From: JBKBII01 sp046299415
GTDB taxonomy: Bacteria; Pseudomonadota; Gammaproteobacteria; Ectothiorhodospirales; Ectothiorhodospiraceae
Length of the DNA stretch: 64,000 nt
Direction of reading: 5' to 3'
Assembly (NCBI GenBank): GCA_046299415.1
Contig: JBKBII010000002.1
Span: 248,001 to 312,000 of the forward strand
Each line of letters starts with the position of its first letter. The first letter of the stretch is position 1. The notes below the pieces were generated by a model. It did no database searches and was not told the origin of the DNA. It worked only from the letters and a program-made list of their open reading frames with translations. Positions 28,520 to 38,090 of the stretch are shown here, piece by piece. A program made the position numbers and the translations under genes.

Positions 28520-29260
28520 GCGAGCACGCCTCCGGTTGATTGATCAAGCCTCCGCTTGAGCGGAGGCTGATCGAGACCGCCAGGTGGCGTTCGGAATGTT
28601 CGCCAGCACGACGACGCCCCACTGCCCCGATCGAGAGATCCGGGCGCCCGCAGGGTAGCAACGGCGAACATCGAACGACCCAATACGCGCTGCTGCGTTC
28701 GCGCAGCACGGCCTGGCGAATCCCGCGAGACCGCAAACGCTCGGCGATCGTATCGACACAGGATTCACAACCCACGGTGCGCTCAACATCACGGTCGAGT
28801 GATACAGCATCCAACATCGCTCAACCGCGAAGCCCTGAGCAGATCGACTCGTGCGCGAGAAAATACTGACGGCCGCCGATCGTGAGTCCTGATCGTAGCG
28901 TCCTGACATCGTGGCGAGTGGTCGATCAGCGTCAAGCCGCCGCGCGATTTTGCGTCACTACGGACACTCGAGCAGTTGCGACTCGCGCCCGCGACGCGGC
29001 CCAGTCTGCCCGTCATTAAAAATATGCGACGGGATGAATCGTGGCTCGCGCCGACCGTGCGCGACTGCACAACCAACAGAAGCTACTGATCGGTCCTTCG
29101 CGTACGAACGGGCCGTCGCGCGGATGGTCATCAGACCGGCCCCGCGAACTTTGCCCTCAAATAAAAGAATCGACATCGCAGACGCACCCGATCACGCGCA
29201 ACTCTGCAGTCACTTTCGCCCGACAACCTTTCGAACTTCTCAAACTCGGTGGAGCACGCC
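28520..29260. other. Intergenic between peroxiredoxin and reductase genes
   Basis: About 740 bp. Holds one hairpin just after the peroxiredoxin gene (28542-28572). Minus frames (28365-28817, 28544-28909) have no family features. The reductase probably has its own promoter. Confidence 0.5.
28542..28572 (+). terminator. Hairpin after the peroxiredoxin gene
   Basis: A 14-bp stem (GATC and AGCCTCCGCT arms, single bulged A) 23 bp past the stop codon. No T-run follows, so it may act as a 3' stabilising or weak termination structure. Confidence 0.5.
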
Positions 29261-30643
29261 ATGCAACAACGCGACGTTTTGATCATCGGTGGAGGCAGCG
29301 GCGGGCTCGGGCTCGCTGAACGCGCTGCCGCCTACGGGCGCAAGGTCACAGTTTTCGACCCCAACCCCCTCGGCGGAACCTGCGTCAATGTCGGCTGTGT
29401 ACCAAAGAAACTGACTTACTACGCCGCACACGCTCTCGAATGGGCCGAGCGCGGCCATGAGTTCGGCCTCGACATCGGCGTCGACGGCTTCGACTACGGG
29501 TTGCTCAAAACGCGACGCGACGACCTGCTGGCCAGCCTCAATCGTTACTGGTCCGGACATCTAGAAAAACTGGGCGTCGAACACATCTCGGCGCACGCGC
29601 GCCTGGTCGACGCCAACATCGTCGAAGCGAATGGACAACGATTTCGCGCTGACCGAATCGTCATCGCAACCGGCGGTGCGCCGATCGTCCCTCCCGTCGA
29701 CGGCGCCGCGCTCGGTGGCACATCTGACGACTTTTTCGCCTGGACCGATTTGCCGCGCTCGGTCGCGATCATCGGCGCCGGCTACATCGGACTCGAATTC
29801 GCCGGCATGCTCGCCACCTTTGGTGTCGACGTCACCGTGATCGCGATGGAGTCCAAAGTCCTGGAAATGTTCGATCCAATGATTTCGGAAGTCCTCGCCC
29901 AGCATCTCGCCGAACAGGGCGTCAAAACCATCCTCGGCACCACCGTCACCGGTCTCGAGGGTGAAGCCGGGCATGTCACCGTCCGCGCTGGCGATCAGCG
30001 CATCGGCACATTCGAGCGTGCGATCTGGGCCGTCGGACGCCGTCCGGCCACCCGCGACCTGGGGCTTGAAGCGACCGGAGTCGAAATCGCCCGCAACGGC
30101 ACGCTACCCGCAGGGCCCTTCGGCGAAACCGCAGTCGAATCGATCTTCGCGCTCGGTGACGTGACGGGGCGCGCGCCGCTCACGCCCGTGGCGATCGCCG
30201 CCGGACGCCGGCTCGCCGAGCGCTGGTTCGGGAACCACGATATCGAGCCGGTCAATTACGACCTCGTGCCAACTGTGACGTTTACACACCCCCCCGCGGG
30301 CAGCGTCGGACTCACCGAAACCGCAGCGGTCGAGGCCCACGGCGACACCGTGAAAATCTACGAAACGCGCTTCGTCGGCCTGTCGCGGGCCTTCGCCGAC
30401 CATGCCAAAGCGCCCAGCGCGTTCAAACTCGTCTGCGTCGGCGACGATGAGCGCGTCACAGGCGTCCACATGATCGGCGAAGGCGTCGACGAAATGCTGC
30501 AAGGGTTCGCCGTTGCCGTCGTCATGGGGGCCACCAAAGCCGACTTCGACCGTACGATCGCGATCCATCCCACGGCATCAGAGGAGCTCGTCACGCTTAA
30601 ACCCAACGACTCTCGACCTGGCCGTCGGCCCAACCACGACTGA
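29261..30643 (+). CDS. Glutathione(-amide) disulfide reductase, predicted NADH-dependent
   Basis: 460-residue FAD disulfide oxidoreductase. FAD motif IIGGGSGG, redox pair GGTCVNVGC (C41, C46), second Rossmann GAGYIGLEFAG (172-182), FAD-binding FALGDV, and the C-terminal IHPTASEE with the catalytic His-Glu. It aligns closely with E. coli GR, but the NADPH-binding residues are changed: R198, K199 and R204 of E. coli GR correspond to M196, E197 and E202, and A179 to a glycine. Loss of both arginines and gain of acids predict NADH preference, as reported for glutathione amide reductase of Chromatium. GGAG lies 6 nt before ATG 29261. A hairpin terminator follows. Confidence 0.88.
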   Translation: MQQRDVLIIGGGSGGLGLAERAAAYGRKVTVFDPNPLGGTCVNVGCVPKKLTYYAAHALEWAERGHEFGLDIGVDGFDYGLLKTRRDDLLASLNRYWSGHLEKLGVEHISAHARLVDANIVEANGQRFRADRIVIATGGAPIVPPVDGAALGGTSDDFFAWTDLPRSVAIIGAGYIGLEFAGMLATFGVDVTVIAMESKVLEMFDPMISEVLAQHLAEQGVKTILGTTVTGLEGEAGHVTVRAGDQRIGTFERAIWAVGRRPATRDLGLEATGVEIARNGTLPAGPFGETAVESIFALGDVTGRAPLTPVAIAAGRRLAERWFGNHDIEPVNYDLVPTVTFTHPPAGSVGLTETAAVEAHGDTVKIYETRFVGLSRAFADHAKAPSAFKLVCVGDDERVTGVHMIGEGVDEMLQGFAVAVVMGATKADFDRTIAIHPTASEELVTLKPNDSRPGRRPNHD

Positions 30644-31059
30644 GATCAACGCCAAACCGCTATCCTTCGACCACGACATCGACATCGTCGCATCGCCGTG
30701 CGTCCTACGGGGTCGCGCGTCCACTTGACTGCCCGATGTCATCCGCGGGTCACTCGACCGCGTCACACGATGGGCCGCCCCGATCATCGGGTCGGCCCTT
30801 TTTCTGGCTTTCGCTCCCACCGAAAACGGTTTCCAGCGCGCCACCGTTGACGCTTTCGCCCACGTTGATAGAGGCAGCGGCGTCGACGATCGAGACCAAC
30901 TTCCCGCAACCTGAAACGATGCCCACCCTTGGTCGCTTTCTGCGCAAGACTTGATCCAGCGCAATTCTTCACGCGTGCGGTACCGACACACTCCTCGGAC
31001 CAGAGCCCTAGCGCCAACGATTTGGCGTTTTAACCAAGCGGCGCAACGAAGAGATACAC
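30644..31059. other. Intergenic between reductase and ompW
   Basis: About 415 bp with a clear terminator (30772-30803); no gene recognised. Confidence 0.55.
30772..30803 (+). terminator. Rho-independent terminator after the reductase gene
   Basis: GGGCCG and CCCGA pair with TCGGG and CGGCCC (one C/T mismatch, TCA loop), followed by TTTTT. About 130 bp beyond the stop codon. Confidence 0.85.
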
Positions 31060-31821
31060 ATGACTCACGATCAACAAAATGCGTTCAGCCGGACCTACGG
31101 CCAGGCGCACGCGATGGCAACCCTGGTCGCACGCACACAGCAGGCTCGTCGCCATCCCTACGCCTTCGCCGCGTCCATCGTCTTCTGCACGCCCCTTATC
31201 GGCGCGCTCACCCCAGCCCAGGCCCTCGAAGCCGGCGACCGCTTGCTGCGCTTCGGACCCACCGTGGTCGCCCCCAACGACGATAGCGGGCCACTTACGC
31301 TCAATGGCGACAGCTTCGCGCCGGCAGGCGCGGTCGGCGTCAAAAACGGCGCCGCGCTGAGCATCAGCGCCACCTACATGGTGAGCTCGAATGTCGGTGT
31401 CGAACTTCTCGCAGCAACGCCATTTCGTCACGACGTCACGCTCGCCAGCGTTGGCACCATCGCCGAGACCCAGCAGCTGCCGCCTACGCTCTCGCTGCAA
31501 TGGCATTTCGACACACCAGGCCCCGTGCGCCCTTACCTCGGAGCTGGCATCAACTACACGACGTTCTTCAACAGCAAGACCAAAGGCGCGCTCCGCGACG
31601 ATCTGGGCTTTACCCGCATCAGCCTGAAAGACTCCGTCGGCTGGTCGCTACAAGCTGGGCTCGACATCGACCTCAACGATCGCTGGTTCGTCGGCGCCTC
31701 GCTGTACTACATGGCGATCGACACCACCGCGACCATTCGCAACCCACAGGGCGACACCTTGCGCGTCAACGTCGACATCGACCCTTGGGCGATCATGCTC
31801 GGTGCCGGCGTGCGTTTTTGA
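31060..31821 (+). CDS. ompW: OmpW family outer membrane protein
   Basis: 253 residues with an export signal (hydrophobic 34-50, ending near ALA-LEAG) and an eight-stranded barrel. The mature start, EAGDRLLRFGPTVVAPNDDSG, is the OmpW signature. WHFDTPGPVRPYLGAGINYT and the terminal aromatic in GAGVRF are typical of the family. OmpW makes small hydrophobic channels and is often regulated by oxygen, iron or osmolarity. GAAGAG lies 6-7 nt before ATG 31060. The N-terminal part before the signal core is long (about 33 residues), so a later start (ATG at residue 19) is possible. Confidence 0.9.
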   Translation: MTHDQQNAFSRTYGQAHAMATLVARTQQARRHPYAFAASIVFCTPLIGALTPAQALEAGDRLLRFGPTVVAPNDDSGPLTLNGDSFAPAGAVGVKNGAALSISATYMVSSNVGVELLAATPFRHDVTLASVGTIAETQQLPPTLSLQWHFDTPGPVRPYLGAGINYTTFFNSKTKGALRDDLGFTRISLKDSVGWSLQAGLDIDLNDRWFVGASLYYMAIDTTATIRNPQGDTLRVNVDIDPWAIMLGAGVRF

Positions 31822-32376
31822 TTCGTCGCGGCCCAAAACCGCGCGCTGACCCTAAAAGGGTCATGCATCAATCGATCGCATGACCCCTGGCGCGCAATCG
31901 CGCCGCGACACCCCAAACGTCGGGATTCACCATGTTGGGATTCATCGCGATGCGATTGATGGCGAATGGAAGGAGCCTCGATCGTCGCGAGCCCGGGCAC
32001 GACACTTGCTGACGGCAGCCCCCAATCTCGGCGAGTCAAGAACCGTCAGATCATGCCGGACCATCGCCAGCGGATCGTCACCTGAAATTGGGACGGAGCG
32101 CATGGGACACCGCTCATGATGCGCTCTTGGCAAACGTCGGATCGCCGCGTGGAAATCTCCTAGGGAAACCCTGTAATCGCCATCGGGGCACTCTCCAGGC
32201 AACCCCTAAACCCGCCGATCTCGGACGCGCCACCACCCCGATCACCGCCTGCCGTTTTTCGACTCCGTACCAAAACAGACGGGTTGGTCACGTCTCATCA
32301 CCCCTTCAAGATCGATACAATCCTGAGATACTCCTAGCGACTCGTGTAGGCCACCGGCCACCTCAAGGGGCGAGAT
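31822..32376. other. Intergenic between ompW and HDOD gene
   Basis: About 555 bp. One hairpin (31858-31886); otherwise no gene recognised. Confidence 0.5.
31858..31886. terminator. Hairpin downstream of ompW
   Basis: A 9-bp stem (GGGTCATGC with GCATGACCC, 11-nt loop). An A4 run precedes it, so the T-tract would follow on the minus strand; on the plus strand, where ompW ends, there is none. Weak as an ompW terminator. Confidence 0.4.
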
Positions 32377-33231
32377 TTGTCTCAGCGACAGATGATCGAA
32401 AAGTTTCTCGACCGACTGCGCGAAGACGCCCATCAGGGTCGGCTCGAGCTGCCGGTCCTTCCCGATGTTGCAATCCAAGCGCTATTCATCGCCGACCAGC
32501 CCGATACGACCATCAGCGACATCGCCGATCTCGTCTCGCGCGATTCAGCGATTGCCGGTCGTATCATCCGTCACGCGAACAGTCCGGCCTACCGTGGAAC
32601 GACACCCTGCACAACGCTGCGCGCCGCGATCACACGGCTTGGCCTGCAGCGCGCGCGTCAAATCATCATCGCGCTGGCCATGCGAGAAACCTTCGAGACC
32701 GGCATCGACAGCATCGCCGAACGCGCCGAGACGCTGTGGAAACACTCACTCGATGTTGCGATCCTGAGCTACCTGATTGCCCGCACTCAGCGCCACCTCG
32801 ACGCCGAGGTGGCGCTGCTGGCGGGCCTCGTACACGACATCGGCGCCCTACCCATCCTCAAACGCGCGGCCGTCGATCCCGCGCTTTCACAGGACCCCGA
32901 AGCCCTCGAAGTCGTCATTCGGATCGCCCACGTGGCGCTGTCGAGACTTGTTCTGAAACACTGGAACTTCCACCCGGAGACCATCCGGATCGTCGTCGAA
33001 CACGAAAAAATCGATCGCACCATCGACGACGAGGCCCCGGTGAGCGAGCTCGACGTCCTTCAGGCCGCCAACATCGAGGCATTGCGTGCAACCCGCGCCC
33101 CCCTGGCCGCTGTCGACCGGACGAAAATCGCAGCGATTCGACGCCTAGCCGAACCCCGTGGCGGCACAGAAATCCCCTGGGACCGCAACCGTCAGGCCTT
33201 CGACACGATCAACAGCCTGTTTGCAATCTGA
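32377..33231 (+). CDS. HDOD domain protein (second copy in window)
   Basis: 284 residues, almost entirely one HDOD domain: LPVLPDVAIQALFIADQPDTTISDIADLVSRDSAIAGRIIRHANSP at the start, AITRLGLQRARQIIIALAM, and LLAGLVHDIGALPIL, followed by VLKHWNFHPETIRIVVEHE. LVHDIG and HWNFH retain more HD-like residues than the first copy. Role: signalling; output unknown. Start is probably TTG 32377 (AAGGGG 6 nt upstream), with ATG 32392 as alternative. A longer plus frame overlapping it (32088-33365) is arginine/proline-rich and is a shadow. Confidence 0.86.
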   Translation: MSQRQMIEKFLDRLREDAHQGRLELPVLPDVAIQALFIADQPDTTISDIADLVSRDSAIAGRIIRHANSPAYRGTTPCTTLRAAITRLGLQRARQIIIALAMRETFETGIDSIAERAETLWKHSLDVAILSYLIARTQRHLDAEVALLAGLVHDIGALPILKRAAVDPALSQDPEALEVVIRIAHVALSRLVLKHWNFHPETIRIVVEHEKIDRTIDDEAPVSELDVLQAANIEALRATRAPLAAVDRTKIAAIRRLAEPRGGTEIPWDRNRQAFDTINSLFAI

Positions 33232-33401
33232 GGCAAAGCCAGAGACCAGAGGGCGTCGAAGCCGCAGAACGGCCCGAATGGCCAGCACACAAGCCATCAG
33301 CCATAAGGCGCACAGAGATCACCTCCGCGTGTGCCCGCGCCAGCGTTCGTCTAGCGTTGCCCTGACACCCATGTCGGCTCAGCGGCTGACACGCAGCGCC
33401 T

Positions 33402-33854
33402 TCACACCCCACCCTTGGTCAGCCAGCGGTCAAGCGCATTGGCGAACGCTTGTCGATCCTTTTGGTCGAGCGCGTCCGGACCCTGCGTCTGCACCCCGCT
33501 CGCACGCAGCGCCTCCATGAAATCGCGCATCGCCAAACGGGCGCCGACCGTCCCGGCGGTATACAACTCGCCGCGTGGATTCAGCGCCAACGCGCCCTTC
33601 GCGATCACCTCTGCCGCCAGCGGAATATCTGCCGTCACGACCAGATCATCGGCTGCGCACTGCTGAACGATCCAATGGTCAGCGGCATCAAAACCGGGCG
33701 GCACCTGATGAAAGCGCACATACCGCGACGCCGGCGGGCGCAAGGCATGATTGGCCACCAGCGTCACCTGCGTTTGCGTTCTTATCGCTGCCTTGAACAG
33801 TACGTTCTTGATCACGCCGGGACAGGCATCAGCATCGACCCAGATCGTCCGCAT
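33402..33854 (-). CDS. YaiI/YqxD family protein (DUF188)
   Basis: 150-residue conserved protein beginning MRTIWVDADACPGVIKNVLFKAA, the family signature (metal-binding aspartates and a cysteine). It continues with DLVVTADIPLAAEVIAKGA and LNPRGELYT. It is a PIN/NYN-like fold of unknown function. AGAGGG lies 7 nt before ATG 33854. Convergent with the HDOD gene. Confidence 0.9.
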   Translation of the reverse strand: MRTIWVDADACPGVIKNVLFKAAIRTQTQVTLVANHALRPPASRYVRFHQVPPGFDAADHWIVQQCAADDLVVTADIPLAAEVIAKGALALNPRGELYTAGTVGARLAMRDFMEALRASGVQTQGPDALDQKDRQAFANALDRWLTKGGV

Positions 33855-34294
33855 TGACTGCCCTCTCTCGACGCACAATGGTCATCGCACAATAGACCAT
33901 GGCGAGCCGACGCTCTCAACGACGATGATCGAGAGATCGCAAGCCCGTCTCGGCACGTCGCAATGACACTGAAAACGCGACATCGATCGTCGCGCGATGA
34001 TGTCGCCGGGCGGGACGCTTGCTTGCTTGATCGATCGCCCATAGCCAGCCCGCGAACCACGATCGTCGACGCCAACCCCATTGTCTCGATCTCGGTTTTT
34101 TTCAGGTTGATGCGGAGCGCTCAAAAAAACTTGTCCGACCCGTATTGCTGACACCAAGGCGGCTGTAGACTCCCGCTATCACCAAGACCAGACACAAACC
34201 GCACCGCGCCGGCAAGCGCGATCTCGCGGTCAGCGTCGTCACCCACTTCGTATATCTTTACGACCGCCAAAGCCCCGCGTTCGAGCAGGCCCTC
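33855..34294. other. Divergent intergenic region, no gene seen
   Basis: About 440 bp between yaiI and the outer-membrane barrel gene; no gene recognised. Confidence 0.5.
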
Positions 34295-35062
34295 ATGAAA
34301 ACCTCATTCCACGCTGTGATGGTCCTCCTGGCGCTGATCGGACTCGCTTCGCAAAAAGCCGTGGCCGCCGATAATGCCGAGGGCTGGCGCTATCAACTCA
34401 CACCCTATGCCTGGGCCATCGGCCTCGAGGGCCGCGTCCGACCTACAGCCGGGTTCCCGACCGTCGAAGCCGATTTATCGTTTCGCGAGCTGATCGAGGA
34501 CCTCGATGCGGCGCTCTTTCTTTCCGGAACGGCGCGCAAAAACGACTGGTTACTGCTCGGCGACATCACCTGGACGTCCTCCAGCCAAGAGGGCCGGGTC
34601 GCGGTGCCTGGCGCTCCAATCCGCTTCGACGCCCGTGGGAAAGTCCGGCAGAGCGCACTGACCCTCGCCGGCGGTCGGACCGTTCTGCGTAACGATCGCG
34701 CGCACGTCGACCTCTACACCGGGCTGCGTTTTTCACAGGTTACCGCACAAGCCGACATTCCACGGCTTTCGCTGTCGGCCCGCGATCGTTCGCGCTGGGT
34801 TGATGCACTCGTTGGCGTTCGCCTCAACATCGCCCTAACACCCAAGCTTTCAACGATCATGCAGGCTGATGTCGGTGGCGGTGGTGTATTGGGCGGCGCC
34901 GATACGACGATTCAGGCCCTGATCGTCGCAAACTGGCAGCTGTCCGATCAGGCCTATCTGTCGGCCGGCTACCGATACCTCGACTTCGATTACCGCCGCA
35001 ATGGACGCATCGTCGATGTCGCCCAGTCCGGGCCGCTACTCGGTGTCACGTGGAAATTCTAG
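34295..35062 (+). CDS. Putative outer membrane beta-barrel protein
   Basis: 255 residues with a clean Sec signal (KTSFHAVMVLLALIGLASQKAVA-AD). The mature part alternates polar and hydrophobic residues, starts WRYQLTPYAWAIGLEGRV and ends with aromatic WKF, as in outer-membrane barrels. GYRYLDFDYRR near the C-terminus recurs in uncharacterised proteobacterial barrels. No ligand can be inferred. It lies 78 bp upstream of the choloylglycine-hydrolase-family gene on the same strand; the two may be co-transcribed. Confidence 0.75.
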   Translation: MKTSFHAVMVLLALIGLASQKAVAADNAEGWRYQLTPYAWAIGLEGRVRPTAGFPTVEADLSFRELIEDLDAALFLSGTARKNDWLLLGDITWTSSSQEGRVAVPGAPIRFDARGKVRQSALTLAGGRTVLRNDRAHVDLYTGLRFSQVTAQADIPRLSLSARDRSRWVDALVGVRLNIALTPKLSTIMQADVGGGGVLGGADTTIQALIVANWQLSDQAYLSAGYRYLDFDYRRNGRIVDVAQSGPLLGVTWKF

Positions 35063-35140
35063 TCACTCACCCGGCCTGGGCGCGGGGTCAAACAAAAACA
35101 GCTTCGCTCCTGCCGTTTTAAACACTCGATGGAGAACGAC

Positions 35141-36223
35141 GTGATCACATTGAAGCGGCTCATGATATCCGCGGTCGTGCCCCTGCTGATGGGCGTAGCC
35201 ATCGCCGAGGCCTGTACACGCGTGGTGTACCTCGGCCCCGACGACCGTATCATCACGGCCCGGTCGATGGACTGGCGCGTGGACATCGGCAGCAACCTGT
35301 GGATCTTGCCCCGCGGCATCGGGCGCGATGGCGGGACCGGCGCCAACACAGCACGTTGGACCGCACGCTACGGCAGCGTCGTCGCCACGGCCTATGACAT
35401 CGCCAGTGCTGACGGTGTCAACGAAATGGGCCTCTCCGCCAACCTGTTGTGGCTGGTGGAATCCGAATACACGCCGTGGGATTCGACCGGCGCCCCGGGG
35501 CTGGCCATCTCGTTATGGGCCCAGTACATGCTGGACAACTTCGCCACCGTCGCCGAAGCCGTCGAAGACGCCAAGCGCGGCGAATACGTCGTCGTCAGCG
35601 ATGCCATGCCGGGTGAAGACCGGCTCGCCACCTTGCACCTCTCGCTATCTGACGCCAGCGGCGACAGCGCCATCTTCGAATACATCGGCGGCGAACTGGT
35701 CATCCATCACAGTCGCGATTACCAGGTCATGACCAACTCGCCCACCTTTGATCGCCAATTGGCGCTGGCGGAATACTGGAACGAGATCGGCGGTACCGTC
35801 ATGCTACCCGGCACCAACCGCGCCGCTGATCGCTTTGCCCGCGCCCGCTTCTACGTCAACGCCATCCCGCAGACCGACGACCGACGCACAGCCACCGCCA
35901 GCATGTTCGGCGTCATCCGCAACGTATCCGTACCCTACGGCATCACCACCGAGAACCACCCGAACATTTCCTCGACACGCTGGCGCACCGTGTTCGACCA
36001 CAAAGACCGTCTGTACTACTTCGAGTCTGCGCTGGCGCCGAATGTGTTTTGGGTGGACCTCAACGCCATCGACTTTTGCGCGGGCTGCGACGTCAAAACC
36101 CTCGCGCTCGGGCCGGATCAAGCGCGCATCCTCTCGGGCGAGGTCTCCGCGCAGTTCGAGTCTGCGCCGTCCTTCGAATTCCTCACGCTGTCCAACGTGA
36201 CCACAAACCCCAGCGAACACTGA
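35141..36223 (+). CDS. Periplasmic linear amide C-N hydrolase (choloylglycine hydrolase family)
   Basis: Ntn hydrolase related to penicillin V acylase and bile salt hydrolase. A signal peptide ends just before a cysteine (AIAEA-CTRVV), so cleavage would expose the Cys nucleophile. TARSMDWRVD follows with the catalytic Arg and Asp, then GVNEMGLSANLL and YQVMTNSPTFDRQL with the family Asn, and GTNRAADRFARA. Gram-negative members of this cluster are periplasmic, and some cleave acyl-homoserine lactones. GGAG lies 6 nt before GTG 35141; ATG 35129 overlaps that site and is less likely. An outer-membrane barrel gene precedes it. Confidence 0.87.
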   Translation: MITLKRLMISAVVPLLMGVAIAEACTRVVYLGPDDRIITARSMDWRVDIGSNLWILPRGIGRDGGTGANTARWTARYGSVVATAYDIASADGVNEMGLSANLLWLVESEYTPWDSTGAPGLAISLWAQYMLDNFATVAEAVEDAKRGEYVVVSDAMPGEDRLATLHLSLSDASGDSAIFEYIGGELVIHHSRDYQVMTNSPTFDRQLALAEYWNEIGGTVMLPGTNRAADRFARARFYVNAIPQTDDRRTATASMFGVIRNVSVPYGITTENHPNISSTRWRTVFDHKDRLYYFESALAPNVFWVDLNAIDFCAGCDVKTLALGPDQARILSGEVSAQFESAPSFEFLTLSNVTTNPSEH

Positions 36224-36506
36224 ATCAAGGAATGAGCGAGCCGTGGGCGCCTGCCCAAGCCACCGCAGCGGCGGCGATAGGCGACGTTCATCGAGCGTGC
36301 ACCGGGCGCGCAAGCGTCACCTTCGGCGCCTTTGAAAACGAAAAACCGCCGCTCGGCTGCGACTGGCGTGTCGCCACACTTGACCCGCCCCGCGTCCCTG
36401 GATCTAGCCTCGACACTGGCGTGTGACGTCGGCTCGCGACAGTTGACCCTGCATACGGTGGTCGAAGCGTTGCGCGCTTCGGTGTCACCCGCCTCCGGAT
36501 GCCGCG

Positions 36507-38090
36507 TTACTCCCACTCGATGGTGGCGGGCGGTTTGCCGGAGATGTCGTAGACGACGCGTGAGATGCCGTCGATTTCGTTGATGATGCGCCGCGAGACC
36601 CGATCGAGAAATTCGTACGGCAGGTGCGCCCAGCGCGCCGTCATGAAGTCGATGGTTTCCACGGCACGCAGGGCGATCACCCAGTCGTATTTGCGGCCAT
36701 CGCCCATCACGCCCACCGAGCGCACCGGCAGGAACACGGCAAACGCCTGACTCACCTCGTCGTAGAGCTTGGCGCGGCGCAGTTCCTCGATGAATATCGC
36801 GTCGGCCCGGCGCAACAGATCGGCGTACTCCTTGCGCACCTCGCCCAATATGCGCACGCCGAGGCCGGGGCCGGGGAACGGGTGGCGATACACCATTTCG
36901 CGTGGCAGGCCGAGTTCCAGCCCAATCTTGCGCACCTCGTCCTTGAACAGCTCGCGCAGCGGCTCGACCAGCCCGAGTTTCATGTTCTCCGGCAGCCCAC
37001 CCACGTTATGGTGACTCTTGATCACGTGCGCCTTGCCGGTCTTGGAGCCAGCCGACTCGATCACGTCGGGATAGATCGTGCCCTGCGCCAGCCAGCGGGC
37101 ATTGGCGAGCTTGCCAGCCTCTTCGTCGAACACCGCGACGAACTCTCGGCCAATGATCTTGCGCTTGGCTTCCGGATCCGCCTCGCCCTGCAGTGCGGTC
37201 AGAAACCGCGCCTCGGCATCCACCCGGATCACCCGCACGCCCATGTGTTCGGCAAAGGTGGCCATCACCTGGTCGCCTTCGTGCAGACGCAGCAGGCCGT
37301 TGTCGACAAACACACACGTCAGCTGATCGCCGATGGCGCGATGCAACAGGGCAGCGACGACCGACGAATCGACGCCGCCCGACAGTCCCAGAACGACTTC
37401 ATCGCTCCCGACCTGCGCACGCACGCGCTCGATCAGGTCGTCGACGATATTCGCGGGCGTCCAGCTGTTCTGGCAAGCACAGATCTCGTGAACGAAGCGC
37501 TCGATCATGCGTTGACCTTGCGCGGTATGCGTTACTTCCGGGTGGAACTGAACGCCGTAGAACTGTCGATCCTCGTCGGCCATGCCGGCGATCGGCGCGT
37601 TGTCGGTCGAGGCCATCACCTTGAAGCCCGGCGGCAATCCGGCTACGTGATCGCCATGGCTCATCCACACGTCGAGCATGCCAAAGCCTTCGGCCGTGGT
37701 GCGGTCTTCGATATCGCGCAGCAGGCGCGTGTGCCCGCGCGCGCGCACTTCGGCATGCCCAAACTCGCGATGCGCCGATGCCTCGACGCGCCCACCGAGT
37801 TGAGCAGCCATCGTCTGCATGCCATAGCAAATTCCGAGCACCGGCACACCCAGCTCGAAAACAGCATCTGGCGCCCTGGGTGTGCCGGGATCTCCGGCGG
37901 TCACCGATTCCGGCCCGCCCGAGAGCACGATGCCGGTCGGGGCGAATTCCCGCACAAAGGCGTCGTCGGCATCCCAGGGATGGATCTCGGAGTAGACCCC
38001 CGCCTCACGCACACGGCGGGCGATCAGCTGGGTGTACTGCGAGCCAAAATCGAGAACGAGGATGCGGTGCGCGTGAAGATCGGTGTTCAT
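36507..38090 (-). CDS. guaA: GMP synthase (glutamine-hydrolysing)
   Basis: Converts XMP to GMP. Class I amidotransferase at the N-terminus (FGSQYTQLIARRVRE; nucleophile in GICYGMQ; HPEV near 180), then the ATP-pyrophosphatase with the P-loop LSGGVDSSV, and the GMP synthase C-terminal dimerisation domain ending PPATIEWE. 527 aa, normal length. ATG 38090 has GGAG 7 nt upstream; the frame upstream to 38156 is not conserved. Downstream of guaB on the same strand after 359 bp, so the usual guaBA order is kept but with an unusual spacer. Confidence 0.96.
   Translation of the reverse strand: MNTDLHAHRILVLDFGSQYTQLIARRVREAGVYSEIHPWDADDAFVREFAPTGIVLSGGPESVTAGDPGTPRAPDAVFELGVPVLGICYGMQTMAAQLGGRVEASAHREFGHAEVRARGHTRLLRDIEDRTTAEGFGMLDVWMSHGDHVAGLPPGFKVMASTDNAPIAGMADEDRQFYGVQFHPEVTHTAQGQRMIERFVHEICACQNSWTPANIVDDLIERVRAQVGSDEVVLGLSGGVDSSVVAALLHRAIGDQLTCVFVDNGLLRLHEGDQVMATFAEHMGVRVIRVDAEARFLTALQGEADPEAKRKIIGREFVAVFDEEAGKLANARWLAQGTIYPDVIESAGSKTGKAHVIKSHHNVGGLPENMKLGLVEPLRELFKDEVRKIGLELGLPREMVYRHPFPGPGLGVRILGEVRKEYADLLRRADAIFIEELRRAKLYDEVSQAFAVFLPVRSVGVMGDGRKYDWVIALRAVETIDFMTARWAHLPYEFLDRVSRRIINEIDGISRVVYDISGKPPATIEWE

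Noticed and set aside
28365..28909. Minus-strand frames between peroxiredoxin and reductase genes
   Set aside because: They overlap the peroxiredoxin gene or have no motif and are Arg/Ser-rich.
32088..33365. 425-codon plus-strand open frame
   Set aside because: Overlaps the HDOD gene in another frame and is Arg/Pro/His-rich without any family motif.
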